Shown one piece after another: positions 44,073 through 56,789 of a DNA stretch of 64,000 nucleotides. The stretch's first letter is position 1, and every line of letters starts with the position of its first letter. The notes below the pieces were generated by a model. The model made no database searches, was not told where the DNA came from, and saw only the letters and a program-made list of their open reading frames with translations. The translations under genes were made by a program, and so were the position numbers. The DNA is from Acrasis kona (lineage: Eukaryota > Heterolobosea > Eutetramitea > Acrasida > Acrasidae), in assembly GCA_026419775.2 (NCBI GenBank), contig JAOPGA020000901.1, positions 1 through 64,000 of the forward strand, written 5' to 3'.

Positions 44073-45466
44073 TATAAACTCATTGCTGCATCAAACCATT
44101 TCTTAGCCATATCGTTGTTATTTGCCTTGAGCTCTAGAATACCAATGTTTTTGTAGCCGTGTCCCAACAACGTTCCTAATTCGCGGTTTGTCGCCACGAA
44201 TGGGTATAGCAAATCGACTCCACTATGTAACAGATTCTTGTCCATGGCATGGATGCCAAAGATGATTGCATTGACCGCGTACATCTTCTTTTTGTTCATG
44301 GTGGGTGGACTGTTGGGATTTGTATTCTTGAGCACTCCCATCAATGCATCGTAAGCGTTGGTATGTACTTTGGCACATTCGTTGTGCTTGTTCTCTCTGT
44401 GGAATGTTTGTGCTATGATTGCTTGTGTGTTTAGTAGGACCGCCCAGTATGAATATTCATGATCAATGTATTGGAAGTTCTTGAGCGTTAAGCGTTCGCA
44501 TAATTGCTTCGCGTGCATCACCATGTTGTATGCGTCCCTAAAGTTGTTCTGATTGGCAAGATCCACTCCGTAGTTGTTGTAATATACGCTCCAAACGACC
44601 TTGATGAAAATGTCCTCCTTGGTGCCGACTTGTACGTGAGGTTCCAATTGACGTAATTGGTCTTCGGCTTGTCTCCATTGCCTCATGGCCAACAACTCCA
44701 GCACGGTGTTGATTTGTAATGAGTACATCAAGTTGTCGGGAACATTAAGCATCGCTGGTTCCTCGTTTTCGTTCTTGACTGGTACGGGAGGTCTTCTGGC
44801 GTTTGCTCCTTGCTGTTGTTGTTGCTGCTTGAGTAATTGGGCAGCACGTGCTTCTTCCTGTTGCTGTTTGAGCATGGCTTGACGTTGTCTCTCTTGTTCT
44901 TCTCTTGCGATACTTGCAAAGTCATTTTCGGAGAATTTACCTTCTACTTGCTTCAACAGTTTCTCAATCTCTTCCCTTCTCTCCTTAACGCTGACGTGTG
45001 CTGTTAGTCTGCGTGCTTCTTCCAATCCAGGGGATATTTTTTGAGTATCTTGGGTATTGTTCCATCTATCGAGTACCGAACCTTTTCTTTGAGGGGCATT
45101 CTCTGTGGGCTTTGCAGGGGCTGGTGTTTGAGTAATTTGTGGTGTTGGTTGGTAGCTTGGTTGCCCCCTTGGTGATATTTTCGGTTGGGTGTTTACCGTA
45201 GAGGGAGCACTAGGTAGGGGCGGTGTTGGCTGGTAGGAAGGTGCCGGTGTTTGCACCACTGGTATGGGCTGATTAATTGATCGTGAGGGTTGTTGTGCTT
45301 GTTGAGGTTGGGAGAACGATGATTTAACGCTCCGAGCTGGCAACGGTTGCCTTTGGTTAAAATTGTTTGAAGAGGGTGCTACATCGGATATTGTAATTGA
45401 GACATTGTATTTGTTCTCTACGAATCTAACAATGTCGTCTAATGACATGCTCTCTATGTTGGTCAT
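44069..45466 (-). CDS. Pro/Gln-rich protein with helical-repeat C-terminus
   Basis: Single exon, 465 aa. Residues 1-35 may form a small fold (MSLDDIVRFVENKYNVSI). Residues 35-150 are Pro/Gln/Ser-rich and disordered, 150-215 form a charged helix with a poly-Gln stretch, and 235-465 are an alpha-helical TPR-like domain (WRQAEDQLRQLEPHVQ; NNFRDAYNMVMHAKQL; GYKNIGILELKANNN). It somewhat resembles coat or scaffold proteins such as the Sec31 C-terminal region, but I cannot confirm this. Function unknown. Confidence 0.7.
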   Translation of the reverse strand: MTNIESMSLDDIVRFVENKYNVSITISDVAPSSNNFNQRQPLPARSVKSSFSQPQQAQQPSRSINQPIPVVQTPAPSYQPTPPLPSAPSTVNTQPKISPRGQPSYQPTPQITQTPAPAKPTENAPQRKGSVLDRWNNTQDTQKISPGLEEARRLTAHVSVKERREEIEKLLKQVEGKFSENDFASIAREEQERQRQAMLKQQQEEARAAQLLKQQQQQQGANARRPPVPVKNENEEPAMLNVPDNLMYSLQINTVLELLAMRQWRQAEDQLRQLEPHVQVGTKEDIFIKVVWSVYYNNYGVDLANQNNFRDAYNMVMHAKQLCERLTLKNFQYIDHEYSYWAVLLNTQAIIAQTFHRENKHNECAKVHTNAYDALMGVLKNTNPNSPPTMNKKKMYAVNAIIFGIHAMDKNLLHSGVDLLYPFVATNRELGTLLGHGYKNIGILELKANNNDMAKKWFDAAMSLY

Positions 45467-45768
45467 GTTTGTTTATTTTTCGTGTATTTAAAGATTATCA
45501 AGTTGACCTACTTCTTTTAAAAGGCGGAGATTTCGGTCATTTAGAAGATGTAAAGGGTTAGATTGCTCTTTTCTTCAAGAAGAATTGGACTTGGAATACT
45601 CGAATTGACAAGTGTCAAGCGGCCAAGGACTTTAGTGCTGTTCTAGACCGAAGAAAACAGAGCGAATAGCCAAAAATTCATATATAACCTATCTATAAAA
45701 TCGTAGAAGAGCCCTATTGTCAGTTTATAGAGCTTTACTCAGTAGAATATTGATGCGAACATTATCTT
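45467..45768. other. Short intergenic gap, nothing recognised
   Basis: 302 bases between two minus-strand genes. It holds the 3' flank of the aminopeptidase gene and the presumed promoter of the helical-repeat gene. No repeat or RNA gene is visible. Confidence 0.45.
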
Positions 45769-48531
45769 TTATTTAGTATTATTCGTCAAATACTGCACCA
45801 ACTTGTCCTTGGCTCTCTCAAACAAGTTTGCTCTAAACTTGATCTTCTCAATTGCCTGCTGAAGAGCTCTCTCTGCTCCCGATATCTTCTCTGAATGATC
45901 TACAGCCAATTGCTCTACTTGTTGCGCCGCTTGGTGAGTACTCAAACCACAAGTTGACGAACTCACAATACCAGCAAGAGAAAAATTACCGGCACCGAAA
46001 CGAGAGTGAATATCATCCCATTTGCTGCGAACATGTTCCCAAATGAGTTCACGAGATGCAGAATTGAAGGACAGAGAAGAAATAGGATAAGTCACATCCT
46101 GCGACCTAACACTGTCGAATACCATTTGGATTAATTCATTTATTCTACTAATGTCTTTAGTGGTGCATATGGATTGTAATGCTCTAATCTTCTCAGAATG
46201 CGAGTCAGCATTTTGATAAATTTCAAACACTTGTTGGTAACCACGGTCACTGGTGGATGCCACAATAGAATACACACAAGAACGTAAATCTGGAATTAAA
46301 GTATTAGATCCCTCCACGTGAGATTGGAATCTTTGAATGGCCTGGTCGACTGCATGAGAGTGCTTGGCCTTTAACAAACGATTGATCACGAGCGCACGAA
46401 GGGGCGAATCCATGGGTCCATCACCCTGTGTCGCATCCCATCCCAAACGCTCATAAATATCTTTATACAAACCAACAGTAAAAGTATTTAATTTATTAAT
46501 AATTGGTTCCTCGCCACCAAATAAATTATACAAGTATCCCATACCAGTTGAGATCTCAGACCAAACGTAATAATCTCTTTCTTGATTCAATCGACTCAAC
46601 ATGTCCAGATACAAATCAAATCCCATCAAATTGGACTGACAAAATGCAAATAAATCACTAATCAAGTTCAAACGGTCAGCTGGCGTACTTTTGGCCAATC
46701 GATCTCGTTCGAACAAAACAGAATAGTGTTGTATAGGATATAACACTCTGTAAAAGCCAACTGCTCCGCTGTTGAGCTTATAATAGGTGACATCTTGATT
46801 TTCTGAACCCAAATCAATATCGGCACTAGTCTCCGAGAGTACGATTAGTTTAGAATCGCCGTTGATTTGACTTGTTTGATAACGAATGGGTACGATCCAA
46901 TGCGGTTTGGAGTCATCGGTCGTGCCATCCAACAAGAAACGTTCTTGACTTAGTCGAACAGTAGCAGCGGTATTGGCTACCGGAGTGACTCTAATCAATG
47001 GATAACCAGTCTGTAACACCCACGTGTTCATCATGGCAGATAGATTAGAGTCGCCGGACACATCGCCTAATGCCTTCCACAAATCATCTGTGGTGGCGTT
47101 GCCATAGGCGTGTCTAGTGAGGTATAGATTCAATCCTTTGGAGATGACGTCAGGCGTCAAGTAATCTCCCAACATGCGATTCAAACTACCTCCTTTAGCA
47201 TAGGAGATGGTATCGAACATTTCGTTGATTTGACCAGCGTCTGCCACGTGTACTTGCACTGGGTGACTGTTGCGTAGTGAATCCAAACTCAGGGCCACGC
47301 ATAGAACGTTGGAGACGAATTGGGTCCACACGTCCCATTCTTTGAAGAGTTCGCTCACTGCAAAGTGTTCAATGTAACGAGCGAATCCTTCGTTTAACCA
47401 TAATCCGTTCCACCACTGCATGGTGACTTGATTGCCGAACCAGCTGTGAGCAATTTCATGGCTCACTGTTTTTGCGGTTGCTTGTTTTTCGGTGACGCTG
47501 GTTGATTCGTTGACTAGTAGTCGCGTGAGACGATAGGTGACGCATCCCCAGTTTTCCATGGCACCTGCTGAAAAGTCTGGAATGGCGATCAGATCCATTT
47601 TTGATATTTGGTACTTGATGTTGAAGTAGTTGCCAAAGTATGTGACTGCTTTTGTTGCAACGTTGAGTGCGAATCTGCCTTGTTCTTGCTGTGACAGTTA
47701 GTGAGGGTGGCCATCGGCTACTTACGCTTCCTTTGGGTGCATATACTCTAACTTTGATACCATCGGCTGAAGTGTCTTCAATGTAGTCCAACTCACCAAT
47801 GACCCATGCTAAAAGGTAGGTGCTCATGATCTAAAATAATGTGAGATGTGATATATATTGTTTTGATCGTACTGGTGTTGTTTCAAAAGTGACCTTGTTG
47901 CCTTCTTTGGAGAGAATTGGCATGTTGGAGATGAGAGTTAGGCTTTCGTCGGACACAATAAGCGATAGATCAAAAGTTGCCTTGAGGGCTGGTTCGTCCC
48001 AGCTATTGTTATTGTTAAAAAGGAACGCAACGTAATTCAACTTACCAAGGCAGTGCTCTTCTTGCGTCTGTTGCTTCGAATTGGGTTGAAAACATTAACT
48101 TATTTTCTCCGTTCTGATCTTTGTATGTGCTGCGATAGAATCCGCATAACTTGTCGTTAATGGCTCCAGTGTACTTGAGTTCAAGAACAAATTGAGAGGA
48201 TGAGATTTCCTTATCAAAAGTTATTTCTGCAGTTTGCCCCTTGACATCGTAGACAACATCAACGCATCTAGAAACAATCTCTTGATTAACCTCCACGTAA
48301 GTATGATCCTTATTTATGTCAATATCACAGGCTTTTTGTATTAGTTATTTAATTGTGGTGTATGTTACAGTGAAGTTTGATTTTAGAGTAGTTTGCAGCA
48401 TCTTTCTCGATTCTTGCAACATCAACTCTTAGATGGCCTGAAAAAACAAAATCCGAAAGGTTTGGGTCAATAACAAGTTTATAGTGACTTGGTTTGAAGT
48501 GATCGGGAAGCAGAATGGTATTGTTTGTCAT
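45769..48531 (-). CDS. NPEPPS: Puromycin-sensitive aminopeptidase (M1 family)
   Basis: Five exons (48531-48369, 48331-48046, 48002-47873, 47830-47726, 47688-45769) give 867 aa, the normal family length, with no disruption. The start is MTNNTILLPDHFKPSHYKL. CWDEPALKATFD follows; the substrate N-terminus motif GAMEN is at about residue 270. The zinc site is HEIAHSWFGN with the third ligand in WLNEGFARY (His305, His309, Glu328). SYAKGGSLNRM and the helical ERAP1-like C-terminal domain complete it. It removes N-terminal residues from peptides downstream of the proteasome; no signal peptide, so cytosolic. Confidence 0.96.
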
Positions 48532-48992
48532 TTTTTGTAAATAATACTAAACTTGACCGAGACTTTAGGAACATCAGTGGGTGGACAACATTTTTAATGT
48601 TTACCCTTACTGTTTTCTCAATTGATCGCATGTACAAAACAACCGTAGAAAATTATGCTGCTAAATCAACCTGGTGTTTGAATTCACATTGAGAGTGTAA
48701 ATTAAATTTAGATAAGAACCAATATAGCGTCAAATTATTAAAAAATATTTATTCTTGAGCCTGTTATCCCATTCATCTCATAACTATTTTAGTTTTGTTT
48801 TATTTGTTATTCTGTTACAAATTCTTAAGGGCCTCCTTTCAGAGGAACTACGCTTTGTTCCTCACCCATCGTTCTACCTTCTAACCGGTCTTCATGAATT
48901 TGATATTTATTACAAAACTCCCTTAGCCAACCATACACACGTCAAAAGTCGCCATCACCAACATAGCCACAGATTGAGATCAACCTCTACTT
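48532..48992. other. Divergent promoter between aminopeptidase and myosin genes
   Basis: About 460 bases, AT-rich in the first 250. A frame open at 48755-49012 has no ATG start and overlaps the myosin start, so I treat it as chance or 5' UTR. Nothing else is recognised. Confidence 0.45.
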
Positions 48993-51900
48993 ATGGCCAC
49001 AAAGACATTTAATGCGGGCATAACGCTGACTATTGATTCGATAACAGAGACAAATGAAGTGTTTGTTGAGGTAGAAAACTGTACTTATGATGAAGAGACA
49101 CACACTGCGGTTCGCAAAAAGAAATCCGCGAAAGCAGAGGATGATCCAAACGATACTAGCGATAGTTGGATAAGCGGTGTTGTAACAGCGGTAGATAGAG
49201 AAACAAACAATGTGACCGTTCTTTGTAATTATGCAGAAGAAAGTGAGTTTTCTTTGAAGGTACTACTTGACTATTACCCGATCCACTGAATCTCTTTTAG
49301 GAGTTGAATGTAGATGTTTCTCAACTATCATTGAAAAATCCATCCAACTGTGAAGCCGCTGACGATATAACTACAATGTCATACTTGCATGAGGCTGCTT
49401 TGTTAGAAAATTTATCACTACGTTATGATAGAGAGTAAGTTGAGTGTTCAAAAAAACGTGTGAACTTACAACCATGCAGCATAATATATACATACACTGG
49501 GCCTATTTTAATCGCAATAAACCCTTATAAAAGACTACCAGACAGCATATATGGTAAAGAAACAATACAAATGTACATTGGACAGGTTAGACAATTTTAA
49601 AAACCTATTGCTCTAACAACATATAGCCTCTTGGCAAGCTGGAGCCACATGTATATGCGATCGCAGAAGATGCTTTCAGAAGGTACCTACCTAATTGCTC
49701 AAACAAAAGACTAAAAATTTAGTATGTTGACCGATCAAAAGAATCAATCCATTCTTGTGACTGGTGAGTCAGGAGCAGGTAAAACAGAAACAACAAAATA
49801 CTTGTTGAGATATTTTGCTGCCATGGGAAACCAAAAGAATGATTTAAAACTCAAAAGTCCTGCCGTCAAGCAAAGTTCTAACAAGCCAAGCATTGAGGCA
49901 CAGGTGTTGAGTTCCACACCAATGTTGGAAGCATTTGGAAACGCCAAAACGCTACGTAACGACAACTCATCTCGTTTCGGAAAGGTATACTTTACATACT
50001 TTCAATGCGCATAACCCTTGCATAGTTTATAGAAATTCAATTTAGCAAGCTGCAGGGATCGATCGAAGGAGCTTTGATTAGGACGTACCTTCTAGAAAAG
50101 TCAAGACTAACAAGACAAACAACTGGAGAGCGTAATTATCACATTTTTTATCAAATGTTGGCTGGTGCCACAGAAGAAGAACGAAGCACTTGGTTCCTAC
50201 ACCATGATGGAGTGTACTATACTGCAGAAGATTTTAATTACTTGAACAGGGGTGATTGCACAGTGATTGACTCCGTCGACGATTCTGAACAATTTGAGCT
50301 CACAAAGAATGCCATGACCATGATTGGAATTTCAGGAACAGAACAATTTGACACGTGGAAGTTACTTTGCGCCATCCTTCACTTGGGAAACATTCGATTC
50401 GTTCCGCTGAAAGATGCGTCCGAAATTGATCCAGACACCAATGTTGCTTTAGAATTGGCTTGCACACTTTTAGGAGTTGATCGGGCCATGTTGGTCAAAT
50501 CGTTCCTCTCAAGAAAGGTCACCGTCGGCAAGGAGAGCTACGAAGTGAAACTTACAATCGAGCAATCAGAAAATGCCAGAGACTCTTTATCGATGCTGCT
50601 TTATAGTAAATTATTCGACTGGTTGGTATTAAGAATGAACGAAAACATGTCGATCACCACCCCTGGTTCCTCGGCCTCTTCAAAATTACAAACCATTGGT
50701 ATCCTGGACATTTACGGGTAAGCACTCACATGGTGTCAAGAATCATTTTAACCCATTCATAGTTTTGAATCATTTTTGAATAATTCATTGGAACAATTCT
50801 GCATCAATTGGAGTAACGAGAAATTACAACAACAATACAATCAACACATTTTCAAACTATCGCAACAAGAATACATTCGCGAAAAGATTGTATGGAGCAA
50901 CATTGAGTTTAATGACAATCAAGCTTGTTTGGATCTTATCGAAAAACCACCACTTTGCATCGTTTCGCTCCTAGATGAAGAATCAAACTTCCCAAAAGCA
51001 AACGAAAAGACGTTGGCCGATAAATTACATTCTAATTTCATCAATCCAAAAGATGCTCGTCTACAAGTGCCATCACAATACTATGCAAAGCCAAGATTCG
51101 GAGATACTTTATTCACCATTAAACATTATGCAGATCCAGTCACATACGACACCACATTGTTCTTGGACAAGAATCGTGATTACGTGATTCCCGATCAACT
51201 GACCGCATTAGAAAATTCCACATTTGATTTGATCAAGAGCAAATTATTCAAGTCAACCAAAACATTATCTGCACAAAAAGGAAATTTCAAATTCAGTAGC
51301 GTCGCATCTCAATTCAAAGATAGTTTATCACAACTCATGGACACCATCAACGCGACTTATCCACATTACATTCGATGCATCAAACCAAATCCACACAAGC
51401 GCGAAGGAGTGTTCATCAAGCGACAGGTCCTCAAGCAACTCAAATGTGGCGGTATTCTAGAATCCATTCGTATCACCTTGCAGGGGTATCCAACTAAAAA
51501 ATTATATAATGAATTTGTGCAGCGTTACAAGATTGCATGTGTCAATTTACAAATTGGAGCCACCGATCAAGAAACTTGTAAGAACATGTTGCGTCACATG
51601 CAAATCTCTGATGATTTGTATCAGTTCGGAAGTACCAAATTGTTCATCAAGGCTGGTGTGATTGAAAAGATTGAGCGCCAAAGAACACTACAGTTGAATG
51701 ACTCTGCAACAAGAATTGCTAAAGTGTACCGTGGATACATGGTTCGCACGTGGTATAGAAAATCAAAACAAGCAACCTTGATTGCTCAGAGCTTACAGAG
51801 AGGTCGTTTAGCTAGAGATAGCTACAAACAGCTACGATTAGAATCAGCTGCACCCACGCTACAATCAGCTGCACGTGGTCATCTACAAAGAATGCAATAC

Positions 51901-54900
51901 GCTAACGTACTGGATAAAGTGATTCGTATACAGTTGACCATGAAAGCTAAAATCATCGCCATCAAGTATCAAAATGCAAAAGTATTGGTGGCAGCAGCTA
52001 ACGTGATACAAGCAAGATTTAGGGGTGTGTCTCAATTGCTGCGCTTCAGAGAACAATTAGCTAGAAGTAAATCCATAGCTGCCATTCAACAACAAAAGGA
52101 AGAATTGGAGATGGAAATGCAGCGCATGGTCGAAGTGGAGAGACAGCGCCAGATGCAAATTGAAATGGAGAGACAAGCAGAGCTAGCTAGACAATTAGAA
52201 CTACAGCAACAAAACGAGAGGGATCGATTAGAAAAGGAACAACAAGCTCAAGATTTGAAATTACAATTAAACATGAGTCAAGATGTAAATGTCAAATTGG
52301 AATCATCGCTTCAAGAATCCAAAAGAGAATTAAACGACGTCAAATCAGAAATGGAACAATTGGCAATCAAGAAACAAAGTGACGACAAGACCCATAAGCA
52401 ATTGGTCGAATCGCTCAGGAGCGATGTGAAGAAATTAGAATCGAATCTAACCGAAACCAATGCCAATTTGAGATTGCAAACAGAATTACGTGTTGCACGC
52501 GATAAGACCATTGCCGAGTTGGAACGAATCAAATCTGATTTGGATCGCGATCTACATTCGTCTCAATTAGAGCTGGAAAGAACGAGAGAAGAATCAAAAA
52601 GACACTTTGATGATTCCGAACAATATCAAGCATCGCTCACCTCCAAATCAAGAGAATTAGAAGAAGCGCATAAAAGATTGAAATCTCTCCAAAGCGAATC
52701 CAATGATTCGCAATCTCTGATGCAAGATAAAAAGAAGGAATCGGACGAAAAGATCAAACGATTGACGAACGAACTCAACGCGTTACGCATTCAATACGAA
52801 TCGCATTTGGATCAATCATCATCGAACGAGATTTCAATCAAGAAGATCAAAGATGCAGAATTGAATGAATTAAAAAATAAATGTAACGAATTGGAACGAA
52901 GGGAAATGAGTGGTGCCAAGAAGATTTCTGAATTTGAAAAGGAATTATTCGCCACCAGACAAGAATTACAAGACGAAAGGGACAAGAATCAAGATTCCGC
53001 ACAAAGAGCATCCGAATTGGCACAAGTTGGATCGGAGCGCGACGAACGCGTCAAATCTCTCGAACAACAAGTTAGAGATTACGATCGTGATTTACAAAAA
53101 TCAAAACAATTACTAGATCGCGAACAACGTAAATTAGAATCCGAACAATTGCGTAGCTCGAAGGAATTACAAGAGATGGAACGCATTCTTCAATCATCTC
53201 AATCCGCTCAATCAGAATTACAATCGCTCGTTGACGAATTGACGAACAAGAAGAGAGAATTGGAATCCAAATCGAAACGATTGACAAGTGAGTTATCGGA
53301 TCTACGAGATGAATTGGAATCTAGTCGACGATCAGAATCGAATCAATTGCGCATGCACGAATTCAACGCGAACGAATTAAAAGAACGCATTTTGGAATTG
53401 GAATCCGAAAATAAATCGTTATCCACCTCTAGAAGTGAATTGGAGAGGAGAGCACAGGATGTTCTTGGCGAGGAAGATCAATCTGCATTAGCAGATGCCA
53501 TTTCCAAATACGAAACGGAACGATTAGCAAGACACGAACGTGATTTGAGAGTGAGAGATTTGGAGAGAAATGTGTTGGATCAACAATCGGCATGCGATCG
53601 TTTGAAATCAGATTTGGAAAAATCAAAATTACAAGTCAATCAATCAAGAATCGAAATGGAAGAGGCGAGAAGAGAGATGGATGACTTGTCGCGCAAGGTT
53701 AGATTGGCAGACGAACGTGCAAAGGAACTGGATCAATTACAAAAAACAAAATCTCAATTACAAGATGCATTACAAAAACAAATTACGGAATATGCAGGTG
53801 CCATGGAACAAATAGAGAGCATGACCATCGAAATGAATGATCTGGAATCACAGTTGCGTAGGGTTCGTGAGGTCGAATTGAGCATGCATGTACAAAAATC
53901 GAATCACTTGGAATCACTATTGAACGCCACCACACAAAAGAATAACGAATTGGAAAAGATAATCAAGGAAAAGACCACCAGTCATCAGATCAAGATTTAC
54001 AATCTAGATGAACAAATTGCAGATTTACAATCCCAATTGGAAATTTCATCCATCGACAAGACATCACATCAAAACAGAGCGATCGAAATGGAAAATGAAA
54101 TTTCCGAAATGCAACAACAATTACAAGATTATAAAAATCTAATCGACAAGAACAAACAAGAACAAAGATCTCAGAGAAATCAATCGGACGAATTACAAGA
54201 TAACCTGCACGAAGTAACTAGAATCAAAGATGATTTGGAACGTAGATTAAAAGCATCGAATGCAACCACCAACGAACTAGATCAACGATTAGATGAAGAA
54301 TTAGATAAACGACAACAAGTGGATGGTAAATTGCGTCGATTACAATCAGAACACAAGGATCTATTGGAAGAATTGGAAATCATTCGTAGAGAAATGAAGG
54401 AATTAAAAGATTCATCAGATCAATCCAGACAAGTGGTCGGCAATCAATTACGCGACGAATTGGATGCTGCACAACGACAAGTAGACGAATTACAGAGCAT
54501 CAGAGAAGAATTGGAAAGAGAAATGAGAGAAGGATCGAGAAGAGAACGCGAATTGGAATTACGAGTGGACGAAATCGAACGCGCCAGAGATTCCTTCAAG
54601 GATCAATTGCGCAGGAGAGAATTGGATGCACAAAGAGCTGATGCAGCAGTGTTGGATAAAGCAGAGGAGATTTCCATACTAGAAAAGAAGATGCGAGAAT
54701 TATCGTCCCATCATCAACAACGTGAATCTGCATTGGAGAATCAAATTGCAATTTTGAAATCTCAATCACAACAACGCGATACCTTATCTCAACAAGAATT
54801 GGCACGCATCAGCGAAATGATGAAGAGCGAATCGAATCGAATCAAGGAACAATTGGAGAAGGAAAGAACAGCAAAGAGACAATTGGAACACGATTGTCAA

Positions 54901-56781
54901 TTGGCCAATCTCACATGTGACGAATTGCAATTCAAAATTTCACAAGAATCAAAGAGCAAATCACAAATGGAACGCAATCATCAAGATCAAATCAAACACC
55001 TGACCGATCATCGAGATGAATTGTTACAACAATTAAATCAATTAAAAGAAATCAATCACACATCCAATCATGACGATCGACAACAATTACAAATTCAATC
55101 GCAAATGGAAATGGAATTCAACAAGCAAATCAATCAATACAAAACAAAGGTACAAGAATTGGAATCAGAATTGAAGAATCAATCCACAAAGAATCAACAA
55201 TTCGATTCTCAATTATCCAATCAATTAGCATCCGAAAGAGAAAAGAATTCGAAATTACAAGATGAGTTGGATCGCATCCAAAGAGAACGAGCCATCCTTC
55301 GATTACGCAAGGAACAAGAATTGACTCATGATCTAGACAAGTGCCTCCATCGCATGCAAGGAGACGAACAAGAGAGCGCGGAGCGTTTCATCGTGTACTT
55401 GATATTCGAGACCAAACATGAACACACCAACAATGCAGTGCCGACGCCTTGTTTCTTGATTTATCACTTGATTACTTATTGGCAAAAAACAAATCGAGAG
55501 TACGATCGATTGATGACGCTGAGCATCAATTCGTTACGTGCAGTGTTGACTCTTTATCAAGAAGATAACAAGACGTTGACCTATTGGTTCAGTAACTTAT
55601 CCGCTCTCTTGTATCTATTCACCACTCGACATCACTTGGAGAGCGTGATGAGCTTCATGCCAGATTTGGATTTGGATGCCAACGGCATCAGAGAGGAAAT
55701 GAGCAGCATGTTGAGGAACGAACCTTACATTACCTTTGATGACGTGAATATATTGGACGGCATCAATGTAGGCAACGATGAGGTCGAAATCAATAGTCTT
55801 CATCCGTTCTTGAGCTTCTTGAAGCACATTGGAACGTTGTTCGTCAAGAGCATGGTGAGATTACTCAGGAACATGTTCCAGAGACTATCTCCCATGCTAA
55901 AGGGTGGCATATTGGAGGGCAACGATAACGCTCTCGATAACGTAAAGACACCTGATTTGAATGATTATGAAGATTATGAAGATGGTGGCGATTCGAATGC
56001 TCAAGCGTCACCAAAAACAATTATCAAATGCTTGAAGGCATTTTATAAAATGTTACAGGATAATAAGGTGGGGCAATCGCTGAGCGTGTACTTGGTTCGT
56101 CAGGTGATGCACTTTATTGACAGTAGTTTGTTTAATGAAATCTTGTTGAGAAAGGATTTGTGTACTTTTGCAAAGGGAATGGAAATCAAGAGCAATGCTA
56201 CTAGATTGGATGATGAAGTGAGCCACATGATGGGTCAACAAATACCGCTCGTGTACGTGAGGCAAGCAGCCACGTTGTTGATGATGAAGAAGAATTTGAT
56301 TCAGAGGGATGAAGTGAGAAGAGATGGCATTCCTGATTTGACATTCCCACAAATCTTCAAATTGTTACAAATGTTCACCAGGAGTGAATTCGAAGATGCG
56401 ATCACCAATGATACCTTCCATTACTTGGCAAAGCAGAGCAACAATCCATCCAACGATAAGACCTTGTTCTTGACGACCAAGGAGGTGAGCCCCATGGAGG
56501 ATGTGGACACGTTGTGTCACTCTGAATTGGACGGTCAATTGCACTTCTTCTCGTTCCCCGTCAGCATAAGGGATGCAGTGGAAGAAAAGTATCAAACTGA
56601 ACAACGGGCGATAGAGAGGGAGAGAGAAGCAAAAGAGCAAAAGGAGAAGATGCTGAAGGAACAGCAGAGAGCTTCTTTGACGGTGGAGCCCATCGAGAAG
56701 AAGGGTAGTAATGCTAGTACGAGCGTGAGCCCAGCCAGGAGGAGTTTCTTTGGAAGTAGAACAAGCTTCTCTACAAAATAA
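48993..56781 (+). CDS. Class V/XI-like myosin heavy chain with DIL tail
   Basis: Seven exons (48993-49259, 49301-49434, 49480-49585, 49627-49682, 49723-49984, 50026-50717, 50763-56781) encode 2,511 aa without disruption. An SH3-like N-terminus ([20 protein letters not shown]) leads into the motor: [12 protein letters not shown] (P-loop), NDNSSRFGK (switch 1), DIYGFESF (switch 2). About five IQ motifs lie at 815-935 (for example [11 protein letters not shown]). An exceptionally long coiled coil spans about 945-2030. A globular DIL/cargo-binding domain ([20 protein letters not shown]) is followed by a basic tail. It should be a dimeric, actin-based cargo transporter with long reach. The coiled coil is far longer than the few hundred residues usual in class V. 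Confidence 0.93.
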
Positions 56782-56789
56782 ATGTATAT

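Noticed and set aside
48755-49012. 85-codon frame before the myosin start
   Set aside because: No ATG start, overlaps the well-supported myosin N-terminus, and no family resemblance.
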